DNA of 64,000 nucleotides from positions 302,541 through 366,540 of the forward strand of contig NZ_JACHGE010000002.1 in assembly GCF_014202225.1 (NCBI RefSeq), given 5' to 3'. Each line of letters opens with the position of its first letter. Within the stretch, counting starts at the first letter, position 1. A program made the position numbers and the translations under genes. The stretch is from Algibacter amylolyticus (lineage in GTDB: Bacteria > Bacteroidota > Bacteroidia > Flavobacteriales > Flavobacteriaceae). Under the pieces are notes generated by a model. It was not told the origin of the DNA, made no database searches, and saw nothing but the letters and a program-made list of their open reading frames with translations. Below, in pieces: positions 24,821-34,196 of the stretch.

Positions 24821-25867
24821 TTATGCGTATTCTTTTTTAAAATACTTTTTACGAAACCAAAAGGACACCCTAACTAATAAAATAAGGGCGGGTACTTCTA
24901 CTAATGGACCAATAACACCTGCAAAAGCTTGTCCAGAATTTAAACCAAAAACAGCAATAGCAACTGCAATAGCTAATTCAAAATTATTTCCAGCTGCTGT
25001 AAAAGCAACGGCAGCCGTTTTAGTATAATCTGCTCCCATAGCTTTAGTAAAGAAAAAGCCTATAATAAACATTAAACTAAAATATATAAGTAGAGGCACA
25101 GCAATTATTAAAACATCCATTGGGATTTCAACAATTAATTCGCCTTTTAACGAAAACATTACCACAATAGTAAATAACAAGGCTATTAAGGTTAATGGCG
25201 AAATAGTAGGAATAAAAGTGTTTGTATACCAATGTTCGCCTTTAAGTTTTACCAAAATTAATCGGCTTAAAATGCCCATCACGAATGGGATTCCTAAATA
25301 AATAGCAACACTTTCAGCAATAGTTACTATCGAAATATCAACTATAGCACCTTCAAAACCAAAATAGGGCGGAAGTACAGTAATAAAAATCCAAGCATAA
25401 AAGCTATATGCAAATACTTGAAAAATACTGTTTAAGGCCACTAAACCAGCGCCGTATTCACTGCTGCCTTCAGCAAGATCATTCCACACTAAAACCATTG
25501 CAATACAACGTGCTAATCCTATTAAAATAAGACCCACCATGTACTCTGGGTAATCCTGTAAAAATGTTATGGCAAGGAAAAACATAAGTACCGGACCAAT
25601 AACCCAGTTCAGTATAAGTGAAATGGATAGTATTTTGGTGTTTTTAAATACTTTGGGTAATAGTGAATAATCCACTTTTGCAAGTGGCGGATACATCATT
25701 AAAATTAGCCCAATAGCAATGGGAATATTTGTAGTACCGCTACTAAAGGAATTTATAAGGTCTGGAAATGTAGGGACAAAATACCCAATACCAACACCTA
25801 TGGCCATAGCCACAAAAATCCACAACGTTAGGTTTCTATCAAGAAAACTTAATTTTTTTTGAGCCAT
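24821..25867 (-). CDS. arsB: ACR3-family arsenite efflux transporter
   Basis: This 348-residue protein with about ten helices is of the ACR3 (bile/arsenite/riboflavin transporter) superfamily and extrudes As(III) from the cytoplasm. G-L-A-R-C121[11 protein letters not shown] carries the conserved cysteine of the ACR3 substrate path. [14 protein letters not shown] and [16 protein letters not shown] are the other family landmarks. It is the last gene of the operon arsR - DUF6428 - arsC-like - acr3; 4 bp separate it from the upstream phosphatase-like gene, so they are co-translated. Confidence 0.95.
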   Translation of the reverse strand: MAQKKLSFLDRNLTLWIFVAMAIGVGIGYFVPTFPDLINSFSSGTTNIPIAIGLILMMYPPLAKVDYSLLPKVFKNTKILSISLILNWVIGPVLMFFLAITFLQDYPEYMVGLILIGLARCIAMVLVWNDLAEGSSEYGAGLVALNSIFQVFAYSFYAWIFITVLPPYFGFEGAIVDISIVTIAESVAIYLGIPFVMGILSRLILVKLKGEHWYTNTFIPTISPLTLIALLFTIVVMFSLKGELIVEIPMDVLIIAVPLLIYFSLMFIIGFFFTKAMGADYTKTAAVAFTAAGNNFELAIAVAIAVFGLNSGQAFAGVIGPLVEVPALILLVRVSFWFRKKYFKKEYA

Positions 25868-25871
25868 GTTT

Positions 25872-26504
25872 TTATAAATTTACTTGCGAAAAAACATAAA
25901 ACAATTCAGTTGCAATTTGCAAACTGCGCTCGTTGTATTTTTCTGCTTGTTGGGGTGTGTTGTCAAAAGCTTTAGGATCTTCAAAAGTAATAGGGATTCT
26001 TTTTTCTGCACCAGCTATAAAAGGGCACCCGCCATCTGCTTGAGAACAGGTCATAATGGCTGCAAATTCAGATTTAGGGTTAAAATCATCATCTAATGTT
26101 TTAGAAAATCCAATTATGGGGTGTGCATTATCTGCATATTTAATGCTGTACACTGGGTTTTTACCTTCAGAAAGCGTTTTAATTGTAAACCCCGAGTTTT
26201 CTAAGGTTTTAGCTGCCATTGGGAAAAGTGCTGTAGCTTCTGTTCCTCCCGAATAACAAAACACATTTTTGATATTAAAATAGTGCGCCATGGTTTGTGC
26301 CCAAATTTGCGATAAATGACTTCGACGCGAGTTGTGTGTGCAAATAAAATTGATTCTAATTGCTTCTTTATTACTTACTTTTAACTGGATAAAATCAATT
26401 AGTGGTTGTAAAACTGTTTTACGCTCTGCCGAAATAGTTTCTGGTTTTAAACCTTTTATTAAATTATCTATTTCTGTAAATAAGGTGGATTGTGTCGTTG
26501 TCAT
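25872..26504 (-). CDS. Arsenate reductase-like low-molecular-weight phosphatase protein
   Basis: This 210-residue protein is of the LMW-PTPase/ArsC (thioredoxin-type) fold. The P-loop C55-T-H-N-S-R-R61-S fits C-x5-R. G-G-T-E-A-T and the later [11 protein letters not shown] segment supply further cysteines, as used in thiol-coupled arsenate reduction, and P-I-T-F-E-D-P holds the acid aspartate. It differs from the E. coli ArsC (glutaredoxin) family. An N-terminal extension of about 48 residues is usual in Bacteroidota. It lies next to the ACR3 pump, so As(V) to As(III) conversion is the natural role. Confidence 0.88.
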   Translation of the reverse strand: MTTTQSTLFTEIDNLIKGLKPETISAERKTVLQPLIDFIQLKVSNKEAIRINFICTHNSRRSHLSQIWAQTMAHYFNIKNVFCYSGGTEATALFPMAAKTLENSGFTIKTLSEGKNPVYSIKYADNAHPIIGFSKTLDDDFNPKSEFAAIMTCSQADGGCPFIAGAEKRIPITFEDPKAFDNTPQQAEKYNERSLQIATELFYVFSQVNL

Positions 26505-26534
26505 TTGGTATAACGTTATAGTTTAAATTTTGAT

Positions 26535-27002
26535 TTAGCAGCAGTTTCCATCTGGCGTGCAACATGGTTCATCGTTTAAATCTGAAAATTTTAATTTTGG
26601 TTTTTCAGCTGGAATTCCACATTTATCCTTGGCTAAGCAATCTGTTTGTTTAGAGGTTAACAGGAAGTTTTTTCCATTAAATTCTAATCCAAATTTCCCG
26701 ATGGTTTCGGCTTGATATTCAACTTCAATATCTAAATCTTCAATACCTAATACTTTTTCAGAAAGCTCAATAATATTTAAAAGTTTTTCTGGATGTAATC
26801 TATGGTCATAGTCATTAGCATTCCATAGTTGAAAGTTTACAACGTCTTCCTTTCTTTCGGTACCACCACAATCTATAAAGTGTTTTGTTATTTTACCAAC
26901 TTCGGTTACATGAAAGTGGTTTGGTACTAATTCGCCGTTTGGTAATTGAAAACCTATAGTTTCCAAGCCTCCTAATACTGATTTTACTTCTGATAGTTTC
27001 AT
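26535..27002 (-). CDS. DUF6428 family protein of the arsenic operon
   Basis: This 155-residue cytoplasmic protein has an alpha/beta N-terminal part with PNHFHVTEVGKITKHFIDCGGTER and a C-terminal cysteine-rich tail D-E-P-C-C-T-P-D-G-N-C-C, plus C-L-A-K-D-K-C upstream. Six or more cysteines in the last 40 residues suggest metalloid binding, perhaps as an arsenite chaperone; that is inference. The family (DUF6428) is found beside arsR in Bacteroidota. It sits between arsR and the arsenate reductase-like gene, with an operator-like site in front of it. Confidence 0.75.
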   Translation of the reverse strand: MKLSEVKSVLGGLETIGFQLPNGELVPNHFHVTEVGKITKHFIDCGGTERKEDVVNFQLWNANDYDHRLHPEKLLNIIELSEKVLGIEDLDIEVEYQAETIGKFGLEFNGKNFLLTSKQTDCLAKDKCGIPAEKPKLKFSDLNDEPCCTPDGNCC

Positions 27003-27016
27003 AACTGTATTTGTTT

Positions 27017-27032
27017 ATTGCAATTATACGAT
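27017..27032. promoter_or_regulatory. ArsR operator-like site 1 (before DUF6428 gene)
   Basis: ATTGCAATTATACGAT is 15 bp before the DUF6428 start and is nearly the same as the site upstream of arsR (ATTGCAATATTACGAT at 27399-27414). Both are followed by TAA. The imperfect dyad fits an ArsR dimer site, and the minus-strand TATAATTG in it could be a -7 box. Confidence 0.55.
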
Positions 27033-27050
27033 TAATGTTTGAAAATTTTT

Positions 27051-27380
27051 TTAGCAACATTCTGTTTTAGATACATCTTGATCTAAAAACTGAAGCATTA
27101 CCCTTTTCATTTTAGCCCAATTATCGGTATCAATACAGTAGCAAACGCTAGTGCCTTCAACACTTCCTTTTATTAAGCCTAAATGTTTAAGTTCTTTTAA
27201 ATGTTGCGATATTGTAGGTTGTGCTAAACCTATTTCGTTTACCAAATCGCCACAAACGCAAGCATTTATTTTAAATAAATGTTGTAATATAGACACTCTA
27301 GCAGGATGCCCAAAGACTTTTGCAAATAGAGCAATTTTGTTTTGCTCGTCGGTAAACATTTCTGTTTTAGCTAATCCCAT
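27051..27380 (-). CDS. arsR: ArsR/SmtB family metalloid-responsive repressor
   Basis: This 109-residue winged-helix protein has the helix-turn-helix E-I-G-L-A-Q-P-T-I-S-Q-H-L-K-E-L-K-H-L-G-L-I at about 49-70. Metal-sensing cysteines C41-x-C43 are present (ACVCGDL, equivalent to the ELCVCDL motif of ArsR), together with a C-terminal Cys-Cys pair. It should repress the operon until As(III) binds. It is the first gene of a leftward operon; near-identical dyads lie before it and before the next gene. Confidence 0.93.
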   Translation of the reverse strand: MGLAKTEMFTDEQNKIALFAKVFGHPARVSILQHLFKINACVCGDLVNEIGLAQPTISQHLKELKHLGLIKGSVEGTSVCYCIDTDNWAKMKRVMLQFLDQDVSKTECC

Positions 27381-27398
27381 GTGTTTAATTATTTATTC

Positions 27399-27414
27399 AT
27401 TGCAATATTACGAT
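27399..27414. promoter_or_regulatory. ArsR operator-like site 2 (before arsR)
   Basis: ATTGCAATATTACGAT is an imperfect palindrome (6 of 8 half-site positions match) 19 bp upstream of the arsR start. The minus strand reads TAATATTG within it, close to the TAnnTTTG box, so binding would block the promoter. Confidence 0.6.
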
Positions 27415-27464
27415 TAAGTATTTTGTTTTCAAAATTTATTAGACAAATTTTACAGAAAAAGAAG

Positions 27465-28118
27465 CTAGGTTGTTTTGTTAATCTTCTTTGGTTTTACCTT
27501 ATGCTTCCAATACAAAATATAAATGGTGCCTAAAACGGAAGGTAGTATCCAAGCTACTAAATTTTTAAAACCCATTCCAGCAACAAAAAAGGCAGTAATT
27601 GAGGCTATTAATGCACCATTCATTTTTCCTAGGTGTAAAATTAGCCATGAAGTTTTAGGCTTTTTAGCTTTTTTGTAAAATATAAAATCTTTTACTGAAA
27701 ACAACAGTCCAAAACAACCAAAAACAAGTAGAATAATACCATTATAATTGTTGTTTATAAGTGCGTAAACGCCAAAAACAATCATGATAATTGAGAGCAG
27801 GAGCATAACACCAGAAATAGTGTGATCAACCCAATTGGCATTGGTTTTAGTTTTAAATGTTAAAGCCCGTTGTCCCGATAAAACAAGATAAATAGTAAAT
27901 ACGCCAATTAAGAATAACAATATATTTTCATGGTTGGGCATCCAAGATATAGGAATGGAAATAAGTGAACTTGTTAGCATGCCAATAGAGAAAAGTTTCC
28001 CCATAGTTTTATGTAGTTTTCCTCCCTTTTTTACAATAATACTTCCTATTCCTGTTATTAATCCTAATCCCCCAAAGAAGGCATGAATATAAATTAATAG
28101 TTTTATTGTTTCTTCCAT
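27465..28118 (-). CDS. DUF2306-like integral membrane protein
   Basis: This 217-residue protein has about seven hydrophobic helices. An N-terminal I-H-A-F-F-G-G-L-G-L-I-T-G and K-G-G-K-L-H-K-T-M-G-K-L-F segment, in which the His residues sit near helix ends, resembles DUF2306 (predicted membrane protein, four or more helices). A second His-containing segment (W-L-I-L-H-L-G-K-M-N-G-A) is in the C-terminal half. No function is known. It is transcribed toward arsR but separated from it by about 85 bp that contain the ars operator. Confidence 0.65.
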   Translation of the reverse strand: MEETIKLLIYIHAFFGGLGLITGIGSIIVKKGGKLHKTMGKLFSIGMLTSSLISIPISWMPNHENILLFLIGVFTIYLVLSGQRALTFKTKTNANWVDHTISGVMLLLSIIMIVFGVYALINNNYNGIILLVFGCFGLLFSVKDFIFYKKAKKPKTSWLILHLGKMNGALIASITAFFVAGMGFKNLVAWILPSVLGTIYILYWKHKVKPKKINKTT

Positions 28119-28243
28119 TATAATTTGATTACGGTTAGCACTTCAAATTAAAGATAATGGTTTTAGTTTTGGAAGTTTAAAAAGCTCAAATGTGTTTTTA
28201 AAAGGATGAGTTGGGGTAATTGGTGGTCTATTTAACCTTTGAG

Positions 28244-28891
28244 TTATAAAACTTCAATTAATTCTAAAGGATGGTCTATTATTAATTTAGCACCATTAGC
28301 AATCAATTCTTCTTTTTTTCTAAAGCCCCAAGATACCCCAACGGCATACATATTGGCATTGTTTGCGGTTTGTATATCAACATCAGAATCGCCAACAAAA
28401 ATAATATCCTCTGGTTTTATGCCTAAGTTTTTACTTATTTCAAGAGCTTTAATTGGGTTTGGCTTTTTATGAGCCTCGGTAGTTAATCCATCAACAGACT
28501 CAAAATAGCTCGGTAATAACGCTAAAGCTACTTTTTTGGTGAGTGTATCCTCTTTATTTGATAAAATAGAAAGCTTTAATTTACGAGCCTTTAGGGCCTC
28601 AAGTAATGCTGTAATACCATCATAAGGTTTTGTTTTGTTGATGCAATTATTAGTGTATATATCCATCATGGCAGTAAAACCTATTTCTGTTTGTTGCGCA
28701 TTACAACTGGTATTAGGTAATGCCCTAGTAACGAGACTTTTTATACCGCTGCCTACAAAATTATTATAATCTTGATAACTATGGGTTGGATAGTTAGCGC
28801 TTTTTAGAACTGAATTCATAGCATCTGCAATGTCTTCAATGGAATTTACTAGTGTGCCGTCTAAATCGAAAATAACTGCCTTATAGCTCAT
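28244..28891 (-). CDS. HAD-superfamily phosphatase (phosphoglycolate phosphatase-like)
   Basis: This 215-residue protein has HAD motif I D-L-D-G-T-L-V-N-S (residues 9-17), motif II I-L-S-N-K, motif III K-K-P-N-P and motif IV V-G-D-S-D-V-D. The cap is helical (subfamily IA). Length and motifs fit Gph, which removes 2-phosphoglycolate, but the subfamily includes many sugar-phosphate phosphatases, so the substrate is open. It is 12 bp from the carbonic anhydrase gene upstream and likely shares its transcript. Confidence 0.85.
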   Translation of the reverse strand: MSYKAVIFDLDGTLVNSIEDIADAMNSVLKSANYPTHSYQDYNNFVGSGIKSLVTRALPNTSCNAQQTEIGFTAMMDIYTNNCINKTKPYDGITALLEALKARKLKLSILSNKEDTLTKKVALALLPSYFESVDGLTTEAHKKPNPIKALEISKNLGIKPEDIIFVGDSDVDIQTANNANMYAVGVSWGFRKKEELIANGAKLIIDHPLELIEVL

Positions 28892-28903
28892 GTTTTTTCT
28901 TGT

Positions 28904-29683
28904 TTAATAATTAAACTTAACAACACGCCCATTTAATGGTTGTTCGTTTCGGTAATTGTTAATTGGCATGTTACTTTTAAGTTTTAAGACTTCTTCAACA
29001 GACAATATAATAGGGTCTTTAAAAACAATCCAATTAACACTTTCTGTGCACGGAGGTGTCGTTAAAGAACCGTTATATGTGTAGTACTTTTTATCCTCTA
29101 AAAATAAATTTGATAAATCAATTTCCTGGTGAATATCTTTAAAAGCACCTTCTTTTATGGGTAAAAAACTTTCAAAGAATTCAAATAATTGGCTTTCATT
29201 TCCTTCTTCGCCTAAAATACCTAACACAGTAATTTCTCCAGCTTTACTAACATGTACCAGGTGCATTTCAATAGGGTATATAATACCGTTTATTTTATGT
29301 TCTGACGGTTCATGAAAATGGATTTGTTTTAAAAAGAAGGTCTCATTTTTATAATTTATAGAGTCGCCAGGTTCAAAATCAAATTGGATGGAGTGCCCAT
29401 TGTTTTTAACTTCACTTATTAAAGTGCTAGGTGTATATTGAATTTTTAGCTCATGATTCTTTTTTATAGAATCAACATCTCTATGTATAATGTTTATTGG
29501 GGACTGCGATGGTCCGTCGCAATCGGAATTTTTTTCAATTTCTATCCAATGTTCAGGAGAGGTTTCTCCAGCATAACTCCAATGATGTTCGTTTGCTGCA
29601 CTATGATCTGTTTTTTTTGAGTCTTTACATGATAGTATAGTTATTAGGACTATATAAAAAAACAGACTAAATTTGATTTTCAT
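28904..29683 (-). CDS. Alpha-class carbonic anhydrase, lipoprotein
   Basis: This 259-residue protein reversibly hydrates CO2 in the periplasm or at the outer membrane. The signal sequence ends at I-L-S-C19, a lipoprotein signature. W-S-Y-A-G begins the domain; S-Q-S-P-I-N-I is at about 60-65. Zinc ligands are H122 and H124 (I-H-F-H-E-P-S-E-H) and H141 (E-M-H-L-V-H). T-T-P-P-C-T-E-S-V-N-W closes the site. All catalytic parts are kept, including Asn-Gly-His (N-G-H-S) for the proton shuttle region. It probably pairs with the HAD gene downstream. Confidence 0.95.
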   Translation of the reverse strand: MKIKFSLFFYIVLITILSCKDSKKTDHSAANEHHWSYAGETSPEHWIEIEKNSDCDGPSQSPINIIHRDVDSIKKNHELKIQYTPSTLISEVKNNGHSIQFDFEPGDSINYKNETFFLKQIHFHEPSEHKINGIIYPIEMHLVHVSKAGEITVLGILGEEGNESQLFEFFESFLPIKEGAFKDIHQEIDLSNLFLEDKKYYTYNGSLTTPPCTESVNWIVFKDPIILSVEEVLKLKSNMPINNYRNEQPLNGRVVKFNY

Positions 29684-29816
29684 AACTTTAAATTAGGTTG
29701 ATTTTTATTGATCAAAATTAATTAATTCAGGTATTTTAAAACCTTACTTTTATCATGTTTTAATCTTTTTAGGGAACTTGGTTAGCTAATTAGTTTATCT
29801 CATTAAATTTATACTA

Positions 29817-32174
29817 TTATCGTTGTCCTGAAAATTGCATAGCCTCGCCTTTTCCAAAGCCATAGCTAACACCAAAGGTTACAAAACGCCCACGTTGTCT
29901 GCTATTAAATAAATAGAAGTCCGATTGCGAGGTGGTTGTTTTGTTTATTCTAGACGCAAAAGCATCACGAATACTTAGGTTTAAAATAACTTTACCTTTA
30001 AGTATCTTTTTTCTTAAACCAAGATCTGCAAAAAGGTTATCTGCAATTTCGCTTTGCACGGTTTTAAATTTGGATTGATAATCGCCAGAGACCTCTAAAT
30101 CGAAATCTGCTGGAAGTTTAAACTTAGTAGTTAAACTAGCGGACCATTGGTTGCCTTTAAAATCGAAATCTGTTGCTTCAAAAACACCTTTTCTACTAAA
30201 ATAATTAATATTAAAATCGCCATTAAATGAAAACCAATTTGTTGGTGCGTATTTTCCGTTAGCTTCAAAACCTGTGGTTGTATTGGTACCTACATTTTCA
30301 GGGGTGGATATACTAACATTGTTTTCAAAAGTTGAAATACGTTCTACCACATCAACCGTATATCTGTTATACAAACTAAAATTTAAGGAGGCCTTACCTA
30401 GTTTGTTTATACTTGTAATTTCGTAAGAATCGGTGAATTCTGGTTGTAAATCTGGGTTACCAGTAAATATGCTAAAATTGTTTCTAATATTACTAAAAGG
30501 GTTTAGTTCTCTTAATCCTGGTCTTCTTATACGTTTAGAGTATCCTGCTTGTATTGAAAAATCGTCACTTATTTTATAGGAGGTATGTATACTAGGAAAT
30601 AAATTGGTGTAGTCGTTTCCATTACTTTCGTTGGTGGTTTGTAACAAAGTACTAAGGTTAGTATGCTCTAACCTAAAACCAAGTTTAAGTCCCCAAACAT
30701 CGCCTTCGTAAGCTGCGGTGGTGTAAAGGCCTAAAACATTTTGATCAAAATCAAATACATTGGTTAAGTCGGGATTGTTTACGTAAGTACCATCTTGTAA
30801 ATCGCTAACAGCAAAATCGTTAGATACACTATTTATTACATATTGCGATCCTGTTTCTAAAGTGAATTTTTCTAAAAATGGATGCGTGTAATCTAGTTTA
30901 AAAGTATAATCTGCCAAGGTGTAGTCGGTACGCGTTTTTTGTTTAAAATCTTCATTATCGCCTAGAGTAAACGTGTTTTCAAAATCTGAAAATTGATCTT
31001 TTCTAAAAGAATTTCCTAAAGCACTAAAAAGTAAACTTTGGTCGGCATGCCGTTTAAAGCTCTTTTTGTATTGTAGTTCGTAACGCAGTTTTGGATTGTC
31101 AGCTTCGGTTAACTCATTTCGTAACCAGCTGTCGGTTATGGTGTTGGTCTCGTCTGTTTGATTGTAGTTGGTTTTAGAATCTTGATCTTCAATCTCGTAA
31201 GCATACGATCCGGAAAGCGTTATAATGTTATAATCGTTAATATGGTAGTCGGTTCCAATTAATATATTTCCGAACTTTTCATTAAAATCGCCATCGCCAG
31301 TGCTACTTACGGTTATGTCATTTACTAAATCTCGGTTAATAGATTCTGTTTTATTAGGATAGGTACGAATACCAAACCCGAATTGGCTAAAAAGATTAAA
31401 TTTTTCTGTACGTTTATTCACGCTTAAGCCAAAACTATTGCTGTTAGGAACACCAAAGTTTAAAGTTGCCGACCCATTAATACCTCGTTTTTCAGATTTT
31501 TTAATAATGATGTTAATGATTCCAGATGTGCCTTCGGCATCATATTTAGCTGAAGGATTGGTTATAACTTCAATTTTTTCAATCATATCGGCAGTGATAC
31601 TTCCTAAGGCATTACCATCTGCACTAGCTAAAACTGAAGGTTTACCATTAATTAGAATTTGAACACCTTGACTGCCTCGTAAACTAATTTCGCCTTCTAT
31701 ATTTACATTAACCGATGGTAGGTTGTTTAAAACTTCAAGTGAACTAGCACCTGTTGAACTTAAATCTGCGCCAACATTAAAAACGCGCTTATCCAGCTTA
31801 AATTCGGTCGAGGATTTTTCAGCACGAATTACAACTTCATCTAATGCTTGATTATCTTCCGATAAGGTTATTATTTTTAAATTTATTGTATTTTTTACAA
31901 TGTCGAATTGCTTAATGGTTTTCGATTCATAACCCATAAAACTCACTTCTATATAAAAGTTGGTTTCGTTAGTTTTTAAAGAAAATGTGCCATCTTCAGC
32001 TGTTATCGTTCCTGTTAAAGGTGTTTTTGAATTAGTGTCTATAACCGAGATGGTGGCATATTCTATAGGCAAATTAGCATTGCTTTCTAAAACTTTTCCA
32101 GTAATTATAACTTGAGCTGAAGCTAAGTTTAAACTAAAAAGGGTGAATAAAACGAATGTAATATTTTTCAGCAT
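29817..32174 (-). CDS. TonB-dependent outer-membrane receptor (OMP_b-brl_3 type)
   Basis: This 785-residue protein has a signal peptide (about 1-20), a carboxypeptidase-regulatory-like beta sandwich (about 23-105: V-I-I-T-G-K-V-L-E ... G-T-F-S-L), a plug domain (about 120-225: L-R-G-S-Q-G-V-Q-I-L-I-N-G-K-P), and a large barrel ending with a short tail. This architecture is that of the Bacteroidota family with an outer-membrane barrel of the 'OMP_b-brl_3' kind, distinct from SusC. No SusD partner is adjacent. The substrate is unknown; metal chelates or peptides are possible. A TATATTTG box lies just upstream. Confidence 0.9.
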   Translation of the reverse strand: MLKNITFVLFTLFSLNLASAQVIITGKVLESNANLPIEYATISVIDTNSKTPLTGTITAEDGTFSLKTNETNFYIEVSFMGYESKTIKQFDIVKNTINLKIITLSEDNQALDEVVIRAEKSSTEFKLDKRVFNVGADLSSTGASSLEVLNNLPSVNVNIEGEISLRGSQGVQILINGKPSVLASADGNALGSITADMIEKIEVITNPSAKYDAEGTSGIINIIIKKSEKRGINGSATLNFGVPNSNSFGLSVNKRTEKFNLFSQFGFGIRTYPNKTESINRDLVNDITVSSTGDGDFNEKFGNILIGTDYHINDYNIITLSGSYAYEIEDQDSKTNYNQTDETNTITDSWLRNELTEADNPKLRYELQYKKSFKRHADQSLLFSALGNSFRKDQFSDFENTFTLGDNEDFKQKTRTDYTLADYTFKLDYTHPFLEKFTLETGSQYVINSVSNDFAVSDLQDGTYVNNPDLTNVFDFDQNVLGLYTTAAYEGDVWGLKLGFRLEHTNLSTLLQTTNESNGNDYTNLFPSIHTSYKISDDFSIQAGYSKRIRRPGLRELNPFSNIRNNFSIFTGNPDLQPEFTDSYEITSINKLGKASLNFSLYNRYTVDVVERISTFENNVSISTPENVGTNTTTGFEANGKYAPTNWFSFNGDFNINYFSRKGVFEATDFDFKGNQWSASLTTKFKLPADFDLEVSGDYQSKFKTVQSEIADNLFADLGLRKKILKGKVILNLSIRDAFASRINKTTTSQSDFYLFNSRQRGRFVTFGVSYGFGKGEAMQFSGQR

Positions 32175-32202
32175 AATTGGATGGTAATTCAGAATTGTAA
32201 TA

Positions 32203-32210
32203 CAAATATA
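32203..32210 (-). promoter_or_regulatory. Candidate -7 box of the TonB-dependent receptor gene
   Basis: The minus strand reads TATATTTG 28 bp before the ATG, giving a leader of about 20 nt. It is in the 62-bp gap after the M1 peptidase gene, implying separate transcription of the receptor. Confidence 0.45.
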
Positions 32211-32236
32211 AAATTTAACTATAAGAACGCCTGCTT

Positions 32237-34111
32237 TTATAATTTAAACAAATTATTTTTCTTGACTGCATCCGGATAATTAGTATCAATTAATTTTATT
32301 TCGATTAAATTATCAATATCTAAAATCTCAATTTCAGCTATGTTTTCGTTATTATTCATCCAAATATCTGCTTTTTTTTCAATAGATACTTGTTTCCCGT
32401 TTTTATAAGTAAGTTTCAAAAACACTGGCAATGGTAAGCCACCAAAGTTTTGAATATACACCTTTGAGTTTTCAAACTTGACTATACCTAAATCACCATA
32501 CCCATTTTCAAATACCCATTTGTTCCAAAACCAATTTAAATTAGTATTGCTCACATCATTGAAGGTAAACATGAAATCATAGGGTGTTGGGTGTTTTCCT
32601 TTCCAACGCTCAATGTATGTTTTTAAACAACTTTTAAAGATTTCTTCTCCTAGTAAATGCTCCAAAGTAAAGTACATGAATGCCGGCTTTCGATAGGATA
32701 ATTGACTATGAGCAGAGCTAAATGTTAATAAATATGAGGGTGTTATAAGTGGAACATCCCAAATATTTCCTGCATTAGCATTATAACTATTTAAATTTCT
32801 ATTGAGTTCGGCATCTTCCTTTGGTGTGTTTTTATAATACTCTTGTATAAATTTTATGGTGAAAAAGGTAGCCCAACCTTCTTCCATCCACGAGTATTTT
32901 ACTTCATTAATGCCCATAAGAAATGGAAAATATGAATGTGCCAATTCATGAAAAGTAACATCTGTATTTTCAAAGTCTTTATCGCTAACCCCATTATTTG
33001 CCATCATAGGGAACTCCATCCCGTTAAAACCTGGTACACCAATAAAGGTTGTAAATTGTGGATATGGATACATCTCTTTAGGATAAACCATACTTAAATA
33101 TTCGAACGATTTTTTTTGCGCATTGATTAAATAGCTTATAGCATCCGCCTTTGAGGGATCAAACACTAAATTTGATGCTATTTTATTATTTTCAATGGTT
33201 ACCGTATTGCCAATCCACCTAAAGGTATTACTCACACCAAATGCAAAATCGGGTACATATTCTGCTTTGAAATGCCACTCGTTTTTTGTGCCCTTAGCTG
33301 AATTAATTGGAGTGCCTCCAGTTAGAATGGTAATTGGTTCTTCTGTTGTTTTGGCTGTGTTGTAGCGTTGCAACACCTCAGGCGTAAAAACGGCTTCTGG
33401 ATTTTGTAAAATACCTGTAGCCCAAATAGTATAAGTATCAGGAACTTCAATAGTTACATTGAAATCGGAGAAATCATTATTGGTTTCTTGGCTACCCATA
33501 AATTCCATCATATCCCATCCGTCTATGTCGTCGTATCTCGCTATTTGCGGATACCAATAGCCTACAAAAGCGCTTGAACTATCGTATGCTCCAATTCGAT
33601 CCACATGTATTGGAGGCATTTCAGTTGTCCAATCCATAGATATAAGGGCTTTACTTTTAGGAAGTATCCCATTTTCTAGATGTACAATTATATAAGTCCC
33701 TAAAACCGTAATTTGACTACTTTTATTAACGTTGAAAGCGGTATTGTTAATTTTTAAATTGGTTATTTGAACACCATCAGTAAGATCTTCAATAGGAACT
33801 AAATTGGCTCTAGGTACTCCTTTTTTGTAGTGATTAGGATATAATTTAATATAAATAGCCGTTAAGGTATCTGGGCTATTATTAGTGTATTCAATAACCT
33901 CGCTGCCTTTTATTTTCCATGTCTCAGGTTCTATAGCTGCTTTTATTGCATAAGAGCTAAAGTTTTGCCAATAATGATTACCTGGTTTGCCATCTGCACT
34001 TCTAGTGTTTGATTTATATGCCTTTTGAAATTCAATAGGTATGTATAAATTTTTTTGTGAATAAAGATTTAGAGAAATAAATACGATTAAAAGAAGTTGA
34101 TATTTTTTCAT
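32237..34111 (-). CDS. M1-family metallopeptidase (gluzincin), exported
   Basis: This 624-residue protein has an N-terminal signal (MKKYQLLLIVFISLNLYSQ). An M1 N-terminal beta domain with Y-x-I-K-A-A-I-E-P-E-T-W-K-I-K-G-S leads to the catalytic zinc motif H388-E-L-A-H392 and, 18 residues on, E411 in S-W-M-E-E-G-W-A. G-M-E-F-P (364-368) replaces the GxMEN exopeptidase loop. It probably trims peptides outside the cytoplasm. The short C-terminal part lacks the ERAP-like helical domain and may be a beta domain. Confidence 0.93.
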   Translation of the reverse strand: MKKYQLLLIVFISLNLYSQKNLYIPIEFQKAYKSNTRSADGKPGNHYWQNFSSYAIKAAIEPETWKIKGSEVIEYTNNSPDTLTAIYIKLYPNHYKKGVPRANLVPIEDLTDGVQITNLKINNTAFNVNKSSQITVLGTYIIVHLENGILPKSKALISMDWTTEMPPIHVDRIGAYDSSSAFVGYWYPQIARYDDIDGWDMMEFMGSQETNNDFSDFNVTIEVPDTYTIWATGILQNPEAVFTPEVLQRYNTAKTTEEPITILTGGTPINSAKGTKNEWHFKAEYVPDFAFGVSNTFRWIGNTVTIENNKIASNLVFDPSKADAISYLINAQKKSFEYLSMVYPKEMYPYPQFTTFIGVPGFNGMEFPMMANNGVSDKDFENTDVTFHELAHSYFPFLMGINEVKYSWMEEGWATFFTIKFIQEYYKNTPKEDAELNRNLNSYNANAGNIWDVPLITPSYLLTFSSAHSQLSYRKPAFMYFTLEHLLGEEIFKSCLKTYIERWKGKHPTPYDFMFTFNDVSNTNLNWFWNKWVFENGYGDLGIVKFENSKVYIQNFGGLPLPVFLKLTYKNGKQVSIEKKADIWMNNNENIAEIEILDIDNLIEIKLIDTNYPDAVKKNNLFKL

Positions 34112-34196
34112 TTTAAAAAGGTAGTTTTAATTTATAGGTTTTTCTCTTCGAATCAATGGGATTGGTCAATTTAGCTTTTAAAATTTTAAATGAAAA

